Assembly (NCBI RefSeq): GCF_027533625.1
Contig: NZ_JAQAGZ010000003.1
Coordinates: forward strand, 186,001-250,000
DNA length: 64,000 nt
Direction of reading: 5' to 3'
From: Paenibacillus gyeongsangnamensis
Lineage (GTDB): Bacteria; Bacillota; Bacilli; Paenibacillales; NBRC-103111
How positions within the stretch are numbered: position 1 is the first letter of the stretch; every line of letters begins with the position of its first letter. Positions 41,640-51,160 of this stretch are shown in pieces. The notes beneath the pieces are model-generated. The model worked only from the letters and a program-made list of their open reading frames with translations. It was not told where the DNA came from and did no database searches. A program made the position numbers and the translations under genes.

Positions 41640-44252
41640 ATGGCTGTAAAGGAATCGAAGGTAGAGACGAGGGTATCGGCTCAGGAGGAAGTAGGCCGGT
41701 TGGTTGCGCAGGCGAGGCAAGCTCAGAAGGAATGGCTGGAGAAGAACCAGGAGCAGGTTGACGTGATTGTTCAGCAAATGGCGCTGGCAGGTCTTGATCG
41801 GCATATGGAGCTGGCGAAGCTGGCGGTAGAGGAGACCGGACGCGGCGTGTATGAAGACAAGATCACCAAGAACATCTTCGCAACGGAATACATTTACCAC
41901 AGCATCAAGAACAACAAAACGGTCGGCATTATCGAGACGAATCCCTATGAGCACTACCATCTGGTTGCTGAGCCGATCGGCATCATTGCCGGTGTAACTC
42001 CGGTTACGAATCCGACGTCCACGACGATGTTCAAAGCGCTGATTGCCGCCAAGACGCGCAATCCGATCATCTTCGCATTCCATCCGTCCGCCCAGCTCTC
42101 CAGCACTGCAGCGGCCGCGACGCTTCGTGCGGCGGCGGTTTCCACCGGCGCTCCCGAATACTGCATCCAATGGGTGGAGCACCCCTCGGTGGAGGCTACG
42201 CAGCTGCTGATGAATCATCCCGATGTCGCCCTGGTTCTCGCCACCGGCGGGTCCTCCATGGTCAAGTCGGCTTACAGCACCGGCAAGCCCGCGCTTGGCG
42301 TCGGGCCAGGCAACGTACCCTGCTTCATCGAGAAGACTGCGGATCTGGAGCAGGCGGCTACGGATTTGATCTTGTCCAAAACATTCGACAACGGCATGAT
42401 CTGCGCTTCCGAGCAGGCCGTCATTATCGAGGAACCGATCTACGATAAAGTAAAGAAGCTGATGAGCGGTTACGGCTGCTACTTTCTCAATAAGGAAGAA
42501 ACCGAAGCGGTATCCAAGCTGGTGATCAACCCGGAAAAATGCGCCGTCAACGCCGTAATCGTCGGCCAATCGGCCGTCCGGATCGCGTCGATGGCCGGAA
42601 TCGCCGTTCCGGTGGATACGAAGGTGCTGGTGGCCGAGCTTCAGGGCGTAGGCGAAGCGTACCCGCTGTCGGCGGAGAAGCTGAGCCCCGTGCTCGCCTG
42701 CTACAAAGTGAGAAACGCCGAGGCGGGTATCCAGCGTGCCGCCGAGGTGGTCGCCTACGGCGGGATGGGCCACTCCTCCGTCATTCACTCCAAGAATGAC
42801 GAAGTCATCCGTGCTTTCGCCGCCCGACTTCAAACCGGACGCGTCATCGTCAATTCGCCGTCCACACACGGAGCCATCGGCGATATTTATAACACGAACC
42901 TCCCGTCCCTGACGCTCGGCTGCGGCTCATACGGGCACAACTCGACTACGGCCAATGTAACGGCGGTCAATCTATTGAACGTGAAGCGGGTCGCGGAACG
43001 GACGGTCAACATGCAGTGGTTCAAGCTGCCGCCCAAGGTTTATTTTGAGAAAGGCTCCACTCAATATTTGGAGAAAATGCCGGACATCTCGCGCGTTATG
43101 ATCGTAACCGACCCGATGATGGTGAAGCTCGGCTATGTCGAGCGGGTCGAATATTATTTGCGCAAGCGGAAGCAGCCCGTTCACATCGAGGTATTCAGCG
43201 ATGTGGAGCCGGATCCGTCGGTCGATACGGTGGACCGGGGAACCGAGCTGATGGCACGGTTCCAGCCCGATTGCATCATCGCTCTCGGCGGCGGCTCCCC
43301 GATGGACGCGGCGAAGGCGATGTGGCTGTTCTACGAATATCCGGATACGAGCTTCGATTCGCTGAAGCAGAAATTCATGGATATCCGCAAGCGCGTGTAC
43401 AAATATCCGAGACTGGGCCGCAAGGCGAAGTTCGTGGCTATTCCGACGACGTCGGGGACGGGCTCGGAGGTGACGTCGTTCGCCGTCATTACGGATAAGA
43501 ACAAAGGGAATACAAAATATCCTTTGGCCGATTACGAGCTGACGCCGGACGTGGCCATCGTCGATCCCGAGTATGTGTACAGCCTGCCCAAGACGGCCGT
43601 CGCGGATACGGGGATGGATGTGCTGACCCATGCGATCGAAGCGTATGTGTCGGTGATGGCGAGCGATTATACGGACGGTCTGGCCATCAAGGCGATTCAG
43701 TTGGTATTCCAATATTTGGAAAAATCGTACACAACAGGGGATCCGGTAGCCCGCGAGAAAATGCACAACGCTTCAACCATTGCCGGCATGGCCTTCGCCA
43801 ATGCATTCCTTGGCATCAATCATAGCCTGGCGCACAAATGGGGCGGCGAATTCCACACCGCACACGGCCGCACGAATGCCATCCTGATGCCGCATGTCAT
43901 CCGGTACAATGCGCAGAAGCCCACGAAATTCGCTTCCTTCCCGAAATACGGGCATTTCGTCGCCGATGAGCGCTATGCCGAGATCGCCCGAGTCCTCGGT
44001 CTGCCGGCCCGCACGACGGAGGAAGGCGTAAACAGCCTTATCGAGGCGATTCGGAAGCTGAACAAGGCGCTCGGCATTCCCGAGAAGTTCCAGGATCTCG
44101 GGTTTGATCCGGACGTATTCGAGGCCAAGGTCGACGAGCTGGCGAATCGGGCGTTCGAGGATCAATGCACCACCGCGAATCCGAGGATGCCGCTTGTCAC
44201 GGAGCTCGCAGATGTGTACCGCCGGGCGTTCTACGGCAGGTTCCAAGCTTGA
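41640..44252 (+). CDS. adhE: Bifunctional acetaldehyde-CoA / alcohol dehydrogenase
   Basis: 870 residues, the usual AdhE length. The N-terminal ~440 residues are an acylating aldehyde dehydrogenase, with nucleotide-binding stretch [20 protein letters not shown] and the thioester cysteine in [13 protein letters not shown]. The C-terminal half is an iron-dependent alcohol dehydrogenase with [34 protein letters not shown] and iron ligands in [17 protein letters not shown]. It reduces acetyl-CoA to ethanol to recycle NADH in fermentation. First gene after the Fnr promoter; GGAGGAGG before the ATG. Confidence 0.96.
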   Translation: MAVKESKVETRVSAQEEVGRLVAQARQAQKEWLEKNQEQVDVIVQQMALAGLDRHMELAKLAVEETGRGVYEDKITKNIFATEYIYHSIKNNKTVGIIETNPYEHYHLVAEPIGIIAGVTPVTNPTSTTMFKALIAAKTRNPIIFAFHPSAQLSSTAAAATLRAAAVSTGAPEYCIQWVEHPSVEATQLLMNHPDVALVLATGGSSMVKSAYSTGKPALGVGPGNVPCFIEKTADLEQAATDLILSKTFDNGMICASEQAVIIEEPIYDKVKKLMSGYGCYFLNKEETEAVSKLVINPEKCAVNAVIVGQSAVRIASMAGIAVPVDTKVLVAELQGVGEAYPLSAEKLSPVLACYKVRNAEAGIQRAAEVVAYGGMGHSSVIHSKNDEVIRAFAARLQTGRVIVNSPSTHGAIGDIYNTNLPSLTLGCGSYGHNSTTANVTAVNLLNVKRVAERTVNMQWFKLPPKVYFEKGSTQYLEKMPDISRVMIVTDPMMVKLGYVERVEYYLRKRKQPVHIEVFSDVEPDPSVDTVDRGTELMARFQPDCIIALGGGSPMDAAKAMWLFYEYPDTSFDSLKQKFMDIRKRVYKYPRLGRKAKFVAIPTTSGTGSEVTSFAVITDKNKGNTKYPLADYELTPDVAIVDPEYVYSLPKTAVADTGMDVLTHAIEAYVSVMASDYTDGLAIKAIQLVFQYLEKSYTTGDPVAREKMHNASTIAGMAFANAFLGINHSLAHKWGGEFHTAHGRTNAILMPHVIRYNAQKPTKFASFPKYGHFVADERYAEIARVLGLPARTTEEGVNSLIEAIRKLNKALGIPEKFQDLGFDPDVFEAKVDELANRAFEDQCTTANPRMPLVTELADVYRRAFYGRFQA

Positions 44253-44283
44253 ATCGTTTACCTTATGGAGGAGGCGCATTACC

Positions 44284-46542
44284 ATGCTGATGAAAGAAGA
44301 GAATGTACGTGCGGGGAACCCTTGGCGGGGGTTCCGCCCGGGCAAATGGCAGGAAAGGATCGACGTGAAGGATTTCTTGGACCGCAATCTGACGCCTTAC
44401 TTCGGCAACGGGGATTTTCTCGCGGGGCCGACGGCGGCTACGATCGAATTATGGCAGCAGGTCAGCGAACTTCTGCGGCAGGAGCGGGAGAACGGCGGCG
44501 TACTGGATGTGGACACGAAGACCGTATCGACGATCACCTCGCACGCCCCGGGCTACATTGACCGGGAGCTGGAGCGGATCGTCGGACTGCAGACGGATGC
44601 TCCGCTGAAGCGGTCCATCCAGCCATTCGGCGGCATCCGGATGGTCGCCGACGCTTGCGAGGCTTACGGCTACAAGCTCCCAAGCGAGCTGGAGACTCTG
44701 TTCACCGACCTACGTAAGACGCACAACCAAGGCGTATTCGACGCTTACACGACCGAGATGCGAACGGCCCGGAAGGCCGGCATCATCACCGGTTTGCCTG
44801 ACGCGTATGGCCGCGGCCGCATTATAGGCGATTACCGCCGCGTCGCTTTGTACGGGGTGGACGCGCTCATCGAAGAGAAGAAGAGCGATCTGCGACAGCT
44901 CGAGGTCGACGCCATGATCGAAGAGATCATCAGGGCTAGAGAGGAACTGTCCGAGCAGATCCGCAGCCTGGAAGAGCTGAAACGGATGGCCCGAAGCTAC
45001 GGCTTCGATATCTCGAGGCCGGCGGCGGACGCGAGGGAAGCCGTGCAGTGGGTTTACTTCGCCTATCTAGGCGCGATCAAGGAGCAGAACGGGGCGGCCA
45101 TGAGCCTCGGGCGGGTTTCCAGCTTCCTGGACATCTACATCGAGCGCGATCTGCAGAACGGTACGCTTGCCGAAGAGGAAGCCCAGGAGCTGATCGATCA
45201 TTTCGTCATGAAGCTGCGGCTCGTCAAATTCCTTAGGACGCCGGACTATAACGAGCTGTTCAGCGGCGATCCGACGTGGGTGACGGAATCGATAGGCGGA
45301 ATGGCGCTGAGCGGGGAGACTCGCGTCACCAAGAGCTCCTTCCGGTTTCTGCACACGCTCTATAACCTCGGCCCCGCGCCGGAACCGAATTTAACGGTGC
45401 TCTGGTCGGAGCGTCTGCCGGAGCATTTCAAGAACTACTGCGCCAAGGTATCGATCGAAACGTCCTCCATCCAGTATGAGAGCGACGATCTCATGCGGCC
45501 GCATTTCGGCGACGACTACGGCATCGCCTGCTGCGTATCCGCCATGCGGATCGGCAAGCAGATGCAATTCTTCGGGGCACGGGCGAATCTCGCCAAGGCG
45601 CTGCTGTATGCGATCAACGGCGGGCTGGACGAAAAGCTCGGCATTCAGGTTGGCCCTGCCCTGGGGCCGATCCGCTCCGATGTGCTCGATTACGATGAAG
45701 TGATGAAGAAATACGACACGGTGCTGGAATGGCTCGCGCGGCTGTACATGAATACGCTCAACGTCATCCACTACATGCATGACAAATATTGCTACGAGCG
45801 TCTGGAGATGGCCCTGCACGACCGTGAAATCCTGCGGACGATGGCTTGCGGCATCGCCGGCTTGTCGGTCGTAGCCGATAGCCTGAGCGCCATTCGCTAC
45901 GCCGAGGTCCGGCCGATCCGCAATGAGCGGGGGATCGCCGTCGACTTCGAGATCCGCGGCGAGTATCCGCAGTACGGCAACAACGACGACCGGGTCGACC
46001 GCATTGCCGTACAGCTGGCGGAGACGTTCATGAACAAGCTGCGCAAGCATCGGGCTTACCGCGGCGCGCTGCCGACGATGTCCGTGCTTACGATCACGTC
46101 GAACGTCGTTTACGGCAAGAAAACCGGCAGCACGCCGGACGGACGCCAGGGCGGCGAGCCGTTTGCCCCGGGAGCGAACCCGATGCACGGCCGCGACCGC
46201 AAGGGAGCGCTGGCTTCCCTCGCTTCGGTAGCCAAGCTCCCGTATGAGCACAGCCTGGACGGCATCTCCAATACATTCTCGATCGTGCCCAAGGCGCTTG
46301 GCCGGGACGAAGCGGACCGGACGCGCAATCTCGTGGCGCTGCTGGATGGCTATGCGCAGAGCGGGGGTCACCATCTCAATGTGAATGTGTTCAATCGGGA
46401 ACAACTGCTGGACGCTATGGAGCATCCGGAGCAATATCCGCAGCTCACGATTCGCGTCTCCGGCTATGCCGTCAATTTCATTAAACTGACCCGGGAGCAG
46501 CAGCTCGATGTGCTGAACCGAACATTCCACGGAACGATCTGA
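44284..46542 (+). CDS. pflB: Pyruvate formate-lyase (formate C-acetyltransferase)
   Basis: 752 residues. A glycyl radical enzyme that turns pyruvate and CoA into acetyl-CoA and formate without oxygen. The catalytic pair is Cys416-Cys417 in GIACCVSAM, and the radical glycine is Gly727 in [29 protein letters not shown] is typical PFL. ATG at 44284 has GGAGGAGG upstream; the open frame to 44104 lies within adhE and is not used. Second gene of the operon. Confidence 0.96.
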   Translation: MLMKEENVRAGNPWRGFRPGKWQERIDVKDFLDRNLTPYFGNGDFLAGPTAATIELWQQVSELLRQERENGGVLDVDTKTVSTITSHAPGYIDRELERIVGLQTDAPLKRSIQPFGGIRMVADACEAYGYKLPSELETLFTDLRKTHNQGVFDAYTTEMRTARKAGIITGLPDAYGRGRIIGDYRRVALYGVDALIEEKKSDLRQLEVDAMIEEIIRAREELSEQIRSLEELKRMARSYGFDISRPAADAREAVQWVYFAYLGAIKEQNGAAMSLGRVSSFLDIYIERDLQNGTLAEEEAQELIDHFVMKLRLVKFLRTPDYNELFSGDPTWVTESIGGMALSGETRVTKSSFRFLHTLYNLGPAPEPNLTVLWSERLPEHFKNYCAKVSIETSSIQYESDDLMRPHFGDDYGIACCVSAMRIGKQMQFFGARANLAKALLYAINGGLDEKLGIQVGPALGPIRSDVLDYDEVMKKYDTVLEWLARLYMNTLNVIHYMHDKYCYERLEMALHDREILRTMACGIAGLSVVADSLSAIRYAEVRPIRNERGIAVDFEIRGEYPQYGNNDDRVDRIAVQLAETFMNKLRKHRAYRGALPTMSVLTITSNVVYGKKTGSTPDGRQGGEPFAPGANPMHGRDRKGALASLASVAKLPYEHSLDGISNTFSIVPKALGRDEADRTRNLVALLDGYAQSGGHHLNVNVFNREQLLDAMEHPEQYPQLTIRVSGYAVNFIKLTREQQLDVLNRTFHGTI

Positions 46543-46560
46543 GCAAGGGAGCCGGCATTT

Positions 46561-47307
46561 ATGACAACCGCACGCATTCATTCGATAGACACCTTCGGTA
46601 CCGTGGACGGCCCGGGCATTCGTTTCGTATTATTCCTTCAAGGATGCGCGCTGGCGTGCCAGTTCTGCCACAATCCGGATACATGGGATCCGGAGAAGGG
46701 CCGGTCTGCGGATGTGGAGGAGATTCTGGAGGAGCTGGAGCTGTACCTGCCTTACTACCGCTCCTCCGGCGGAGGCATTACCGTCACGGGCGGGGAGCCG
46801 ACGCTGCAGGCTTCGTTCGTCGCGCAGCTGTTCCGCGAATGCAAGCGGCGTTTTGGACTGACGACGGCGCTGGATACATCCGGCTTCTGCGATCCGGACC
46901 ATGCCGAGGAGCTGCTGGAGGCGACGGACCTCGTGCTTCTCGATCTGAAGCATATTCGGAGGGAGAAGCACATCGAGCTGACGGGACAGCCCAATGACCG
47001 GATTCTGCGGTTTGCCCGGCGGCTGTCGGACCGGAGGCAGCGCATGTGGATCCGGCACGTACTCTTACCGGGCATCAACGATAGTGCGGGGGACCTCATG
47101 GCGCTTGGCGCGTTCATCGGGACGCTGAACAGCGTGGAGGAGATCGAGGTCATCCCTTACCACCGGATGGGCGTGTACAAATGGCAGCAGCTCGGTCTGG
47201 CCTATCCGCTCGAGGGGGTTCCTCAGCCGGGAGAATCCGAAGTCCGACGGGCGCAAGACTTTATCGAACGGGGAAGGAAGGGTTCGGTCGACAGGCCGCA
47301 GCCTTAG
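46561..47307 (+). CDS. pflA: Pyruvate formate-lyase activating enzyme
   Basis: 248 residues, a radical SAM enzyme that abstracts hydrogen from the PFL glycine. The cluster motif is CALACQFC (Cys29, Cys33, Cys36) in FVLFLQGCALACQFCHNPDT, and the SAM-binding GGG(I)TVTGGEPTLQ follows. VDGPGIRFVLFLQGC at the N-terminus is diagnostic. It sits 18 bases after pflB and ends the operon. Confidence 0.95.
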   Translation: MTTARIHSIDTFGTVDGPGIRFVLFLQGCALACQFCHNPDTWDPEKGRSADVEEILEELELYLPYYRSSGGGITVTGGEPTLQASFVAQLFRECKRRFGLTTALDTSGFCDPDHAEELLEATDLVLLDLKHIRREKHIELTGQPNDRILRFARRLSDRRQRMWIRHVLLPGINDSAGDLMALGAFIGTLNSVEEIEVIPYHRMGVYKWQQLGLAYPLEGVPQPGESEVRRAQDFIERGRKGSVDRPQP

Positions 47308-47320
47308 GCTTCCGGAAACA

Positions 47321-47363
47321 AAGAGCCGGCTTGGACGGAGCCTTCCGTACGAAGCCGGCTCTT
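47321..47363 (+). terminator. Terminator of the adhE-pfl operon
   Basis: Twelve-pair perfect stem AAGAGCCGGCTT/AAGCCGGCTCTT; the tail is TTGCATTT rather than a full T-run. Confidence 0.75.
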
Positions 47364-47462
47364 GCATTTAAGACGTGCCGCCGCGGCTTGAACCGTTTAT
47401 CCGCGGCTGGTCTATCCTTGTCTCGGGTTCCTGCTCACTCGATGGAGTGAGGCTCCGAACCG

Positions 47463-47588
47463 CTACTTCTCTTGCCGGGCATCGGCTTCGTCGGACAACT
47501 CTCCTAGCGATTTGATTTTGCCGTGGGGCTGCTGGGTCTGCTTGCGGATTTTCCATTCGTTTTCCTGACGCCGCTTCGATTGACTCAC
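47463..47588 (-). CDS. 41-residue basic protein (DUF6254-like)
   Basis: MSQSKRRQENEWKIRKQTQQ followed by PHGKIKSLGELSDEADARQE and a final K. The start is GTG at 47588, eight bases after AAAGGAGA on the - strand. The pattern of a basic N-terminal half and PHGKIKSLEELS-type ending matches, from memory, the small DUF6254 family seen across Bacillales. Function unknown. It is too short for common open-reading-frame cut-offs and is easily missed. Confidence 0.7.
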   Translation of the reverse strand: MSQSKRRQENEWKIRKQTQQPHGKIKSLGELSDEADARQEK

Positions 47589-47754
47589 TCGGATTCTCTC
47601 CTTTACCGTTTTCATTAGGTGTAGCCGTCTTAGCTTCTCGGAGAAAGCCGAATTTTATGCTAGGTGCGGGCTTGCTTGACGTGAGGAAATCTACTAAAGT
47701 GAGAGAGACAAAGCCGCGGAGAGATACGGCGGCAGGATCGGAGGATCTGGAAGA

Positions 47755-48939
47755 GTGAAAGCTTTTATTTGGGCTGGCTGCTTATCCTACTTATTAATCG
47801 GTTTGGCTCATGTCATTATGGGCTCGCTGCTGCCGGAGCTGCTGGTGCATTACGGGCTGGACTACAGTGCGGGCGGTCATTTGATTTCGCTGCAGTTTCT
47901 CGGATTTCTTGTTGGGGTACTATCAGGTCCCTGGTGGTCCAAGCGTCTGGGGAAAAAAGGGGCGCTCCTGCTCTGTCTGGCGTGTCTCGGCACGACGGAG
48001 CTGACGTTCTTTACGCTGCCCGCCTGGCCGGTCGTGCTCGTAACGGCCCCTGCGGCGGGCTTCGGCTTCGGCATGATCGAGACGTTGATCGGCGCGATGG
48101 TGCTTCAATCCGTGGAGACCGGGAAAAAAACGGCCGTCATGTCGCGCCTTGAAGTTTTCTTCGGCGTGGGCGCCTTGGCGATGCCGCTGCTGTCCTCGCT
48201 TTGCATTTCGTGGGGCTTGTGGCGGGGCGCCTTCCTGATCTTATCCCTCTTCGCTTGGGGCATGCTGGCGCTGTGGCTGCTGCTTCCGAACGGCGTCCTC
48301 AAGGGACTGACGGATCGCCCTTCGGAAGCTGCCGGCGTGGGTGCGACGTCCGTGCTGAAGGGCTCGCTGCTGCGCTGGATGCTCTTCATCTCGATCTTCC
48401 TGGTCTATGTCGGTACGGAAATGAGCGTCGCGAATTTCCTTCCTTCCATGATGCTGGAGAACTGGCAGGTGAAGCCGGAGGTCGGAGCCCTCTCCGTGAC
48501 CTGCTTCTGGGGAGCCATGTCGGTCGGCCGGCTGTTCGCGGCGGCTCTGTCGGAGAAGGCGGGATACGTCCGCTATTTGCTCGGCAGCGCCGGATTCGGC
48601 ACGCTGATGCTGGCGGGGCTGGCCCTTTCCCCGAATGCAGGCGTTGGATTTGTGCTGATTGCACTGCTCGGCCTCGTATTCTCCGGCATGTTCGCGATCT
48701 CCCTCGTTTACGTCACCTCCTTCTTCCGGGGCGCGGAGGAGAGGACGGCCAGCATCATGATCGCTTCCGGAGGCATCGGCGGCGCCGCGCTTCCGCTGCT
48801 GACAGGCTGGTGCATGGATTGGTTCTCGGCCCGGGAAGCGCTGTGGGTATTGGTAGGGCTGGCCGGGTTTATGTACTTGCTCATCGCCGCCGCCGCAAGA
48901 CTGCGTGACCGGCCGCAGCCCCGCACTACGGCGGCATGA
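47755..48939 (+). CDS. Major facilitator superfamily transporter
   Basis: 394 residues and about 12 transmembrane helices. Motif A-like WWSKRLGKKGALLL is between helices 2 and 3, with GMIETLIGAMVLQSVETGKK and SRLEVFFGVGALAMPLL in the first half. The N-terminus has the charged-helix pattern of sugar/fucose-permease-like or drug-efflux members, so direction and substrate are open. GTG at 47755 follows GGAGG by about ten bases. Single gene ahead of a terminator. Confidence 0.82.
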   Translation: MKAFIWAGCLSYLLIGLAHVIMGSLLPELLVHYGLDYSAGGHLISLQFLGFLVGVLSGPWWSKRLGKKGALLLCLACLGTTELTFFTLPAWPVVLVTAPAAGFGFGMIETLIGAMVLQSVETGKKTAVMSRLEVFFGVGALAMPLLSSLCISWGLWRGAFLILSLFAWGMLALWLLLPNGVLKGLTDRPSEAAGVGATSVLKGSLLRWMLFISIFLVYVGTEMSVANFLPSMMLENWQVKPEVGALSVTCFWGAMSVGRLFAAALSEKAGYVRYLLGSAGFGTLMLAGLALSPNAGVGFVLIALLGLVFSGMFAISLVYVTSFFRGAEERTASIMIASGGIGGAALPLLTGWCMDWFSAREALWVLVGLAGFMYLLIAAAARLRDRPQPRTTAA

Positions 48940-48972
48940 GAACTTGAGAGCGATGAATATCCGGAAATAAAC

Positions 48973-48997
48973 AACAGGAGGGGCAGCCCCTCCTGTT
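48973..48997 (+). terminator. Bidirectional-type terminator after the MFS gene
   Basis: AACAGGAGGGG/CCCCTCCTGTT stem with a three-base loop between convergent genes. T content behind the stem is modest on both strands. Confidence 0.7.
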
Positions 48998-49012
48998 TGC
49001 TTGTTCGCTTGC

Positions 49013-49189
49013 CTAATCGCCTCGTTCGTCCAAATGCAGCTCTTCCAGCGTAAACCGATAATTCCATAAAAATTCCATGTCGTAATCCGTCGTATCGTTC
49101 ACAATAAATTGCAGCAGCAGCGAGCAGAAGCTGACCGTGATGGAGCCGAACAGAAGAAGCCACATGAAAAATTCCACGACCTGGGCCAA
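49013..49189 (-). CDS. 58-residue membrane miniprotein
   Basis: One transmembrane helix (FFMWLLLFGSITVSFCSLLL) followed by a charged C-terminal tail (NDTTDYDMEFLWNYRFTLEE). Start is TTG at 49189 behind AAAGGGGG; ATG at 49165 is an alternative. No family recognised, but the balanced composition and good ribosome site argue that it is real. It converges on the MFS gene and lies downstream of nothing obvious, so its role is unknown. Confidence 0.55.
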   Translation of the reverse strand: MAQVVEFFMWLLLFGSITVSFCSLLLQFIVNDTTDYDMEFLWNYRFTLEELHLDERGD

Positions 49190-49285
49190 GACGATTCCCC
49201 CTTTAATCAGAGATGCGGCATCGGTTGACGCTAGTATTCTATGAGTCTTCAGGCGGGGTCATGATCAATAGGACGAAAAAAAATA

Positions 49286-49325
49286 CAAAAAAACTCCCCG
49301 ATTTCCTGTTCTGGAAACCGGGGAG
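49286..49325 (-). terminator. Terminator of the - strand MarR gene
   Basis: CTCCCCG-rich stem (49294-49325), with inner TTTCC/GGAAA pairing. On the - strand it runs into TTTTTTT. Confidence 0.9.
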
Positions 49326-49347
49326 CCTGAATAGGCCGATCTCTTGG

Positions 49348-49830
49348 TTATCCTTGCTTCTCATTCTTAAGCTCGGATCGGTCCATCTTGCATTCATTCT
49401 CCGAAAGCTCCGTATTCTTCACAATGTTTCCGAAGATGCGAATCAGATGCTGCACATCCTCCTCCGGAATTTTTCCGAAAAATTTCTGCGTGACCGCCCT
49501 GCGGTGAGCACAGATGCTATCGACTACCGCACGACCTTTGTCGGTAATCTCCATGTAAACGACGCGCCGGTCCTCGTCGGAACGGTTCCTCTTCGCAAAG
49601 CCGCCCTGTATCAATTTATCCGAGAAGGAAGTGACGGCGCCTGCCGTGATATAAAGCGCTTCCGCCAGCTGCGATACCTTAAGCGGACCTTCCTCCTCCA
49701 GCTTGTTCAGGATCAGCGCCTGAGAGGCGCTCAAGCCTTCCGTTTCAAAGGCGCTCCAGCAGGCCTTGGCCCGGCGGAACACTTGGCGGAACGATTCCTC
49801 CAGCTCTATGAGATCCGATCGATTGGACAT
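49348..49830 (-). CDS. MarR-family transcriptional regulator (divergent)
   Basis: 160 residues with the winged helix of MarR proteins: GLSASQALILNKLEEEGPLKVSQLA, the recognition helix ITAGAVTSFSDKLIQGG and the wing DRRVVYMEITDKGRAVVD. ATG at 49830 is chosen, with GGAGGG upstream; the frame runs to 49917 without a ribosome site. It is divergent from a second, different MarR gene that heads an efflux operon, so the shared 215-bp region probably holds sites for both. Confidence 0.88.
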   Translation of the reverse strand: MSNRSDLIELEESFRQVFRRAKACWSAFETEGLSASQALILNKLEEEGPLKVSQLAEALYITAGAVTSFSDKLIQGGFAKRNRSDEDRRVVYMEITDKGRAVVDSICAHRRAVTQKFFGKIPEEDVQHLIRIFGNIVKNTELSENECKMDRSELKNEKQG

Positions 49831-49944
49831 AAGTTTTGGCACCCTCCGAACATGACTTTCTATGTAATATCTATTGTACCATGAAAGCCCGGGCCAAGGC
49901 GAATGGGGTTCATACATTTGTCACAATTACTGGAAAAATTGTTG

Positions 49945-49993
49945 TTGATTTTTTCCTATTCCGCATGATAATTTAGTACTGAAATATTTTAGT
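49945..49993 (+). promoter_or_regulatory. Efflux operon promoter with MarR-type palindrome
   Basis: TTGATT (49945-49950), 16 bases, GATAAT (49967-49972). Immediately after it ACTGAAATATTTTAGT at 49978-49993 is a near-perfect palindrome centred on AAATATTT and would cover the transcription start, a common MarR repression layout. Confidence 0.65.
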
Positions 49994-50044
49994 GCCAAAT
50001 GTTTTTAAGATCAAAGTGTCTCTGGTTAAGAGAGGGGATGGGAA

Positions 50045-50494
50045 TTGGCGGACATGGAGCGTAGGCTAGCGGCAATGGATCGTTTCATTCAACGGATGCT
50101 CCTTGCTGCGCGCCGGTGGCCTTCGGATATGGAGCTGTCCAAACAGCAATTGTTTTTGTTGAAAACCTTATTGGACCGGAGCAGGGCCACCGTCGGCGAG
50201 CTCGCGGAGCAGCTGAGCTTATCGCCCAGCGCCACGACCATCGCGGTGTCCCGTCTGGCCAATCTCGGATTGATTGAACGCACCCGGGACGAATCGGACC
50301 GGCGGCTCGTCTGGCTGCAGCTGACCGAAGACGGGAAGCGGAAGATGCTGAAATTCAAGGCGGAGCGGGACGAACTGCTGCTCGGCATGCTCAGCCGGCT
50401 GACCGATGAGGAAACCGACCGGCTGTTCGAGCTGTTCGAGAAAATGACGAATGGTTTTACCAAGGGTTCTCAGGAAGAAAGGAGCACCACCTGA
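50045..50494 (+). CDS. MarR-family repressor of the efflux operon
   Basis: 149 residues. LSKQQLFLLKTLLDRSRATVGELAEQL leads into the recognition helix SPSATTIAVSRLANLGLIERT and wing DRRLVWLQLTEDGKRKM. Start is TTG at 50045 behind GAGGGG, with ATG at 50054 as alternative. Its stop overlaps the next start (TGATG), so it is cotranscribed with the efflux genes and likely represses them until a drug binds. Confidence 0.9.
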   Translation: MADMERRLAAMDRFIQRMLLAARRWPSDMELSKQQLFLLKTLLDRSRATVGELAEQLSLSPSATTIAVSRLANLGLIERTRDESDRRLVWLQLTEDGKRKMLKFKAERDELLLGMLSRLTDEETDRLFELFEKMTNGFTKGSQEERSTT

Positions 50495-51147
50495 TGAAGA
50501 AGAAAATCATACTGATTGCCGTTCTCCTGCTTGTGCTAGTAGGGGGCGGAAGCGCCGGAGCGTACTATTACAACGAGGTAAGCAAATACATAAGCACGGA
50601 AGACGCGAAGGTGCAGGGCGATCTGCGGGCCATCGGATCACTCAGCGCAGGCAAGCTGATCGAATGGCGGTACAAGGAAGGAGATTCGTTCGACAAGGGA
50701 GACGTGCTGGGTATCGTGGAGACCGCGCCGGCCCGGGGGACGACTCCGGCATCGACCGTCGAGATTCTTGCCGCCGATAAGGGCACGATCATTCAAACCA
50801 ATGCGGTCCAGGACCAAACCGTAGCCCCGGGTGCTGCGCTCGCCATGAGTACGGACCTCAGCCAGCTGTACATCGTCACCAACCTCGCGGAGACGGATAT
50901 TGCATCGATTCATGTCGGGAGCAAGGCGACCGTGAAGATCGACGCATTCAAGGACGCAACCTTTACGGGCCATGTGGATAAAATCGGGCTCGGCACGAAT
51001 TCATCCTTTTCTCTAGTCTCCATCACGAATGCAAGCGGCAATTATACGAAGGTCATTCAGAAGGTTCAGGTCAAAATCGTACTGGACGATTATCAAGGCA
51101 AGCGGCTGATTCCCGGCTACAACGCCACCGTCAAGATCGAGAAATGA
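50494..51147 (+). CDS. HlyD/EmrA-like membrane fusion protein (short)
   Basis: 217 residues: one N-terminal membrane anchor (KKIILIAVLLLVLVGGGSAG) then a lipoyl/beta-barrel body (ISTEDAKVQGDLRAIGSLSA, EGDSFDKGDVLGIVETAP, NLAETDIASIHVGSKATVKIDA, GYNATVKIEK). It lacks the coiled-coil hairpin of full-length HlyD proteins, usual for Gram-positive partners of DHA2 transporters. Lies directly upstream of such a transporter and would extend it through the cell wall side. Confidence 0.85.
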   Translation: MKKKIILIAVLLLVLVGGGSAGAYYYNEVSKYISTEDAKVQGDLRAIGSLSAGKLIEWRYKEGDSFDKGDVLGIVETAPARGTTPASTVEILAADKGTIIQTNAVQDQTVAPGAALAMSTDLSQLYIVTNLAETDIASIHVGSKATVKIDAFKDATFTGHVDKIGLGTNSSFSLVSITNASGNYTKVIQKVQVKIVLDDYQGKRLIPGYNATVKIEK

Positions 51148-51160
51148 TGGAGCGCCCTGA

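Noticed and set aside
41160..42869. 569-codon open frame on the - strand
   Set aside because: Antisense to adhE and hemerythrin genes, which are certain. No start site or family resemblance.
49213..49884. 223-codon + strand open frame
   Set aside because: Antisense to the - strand MarR gene, which has a full winged helix, a start and a terminator.
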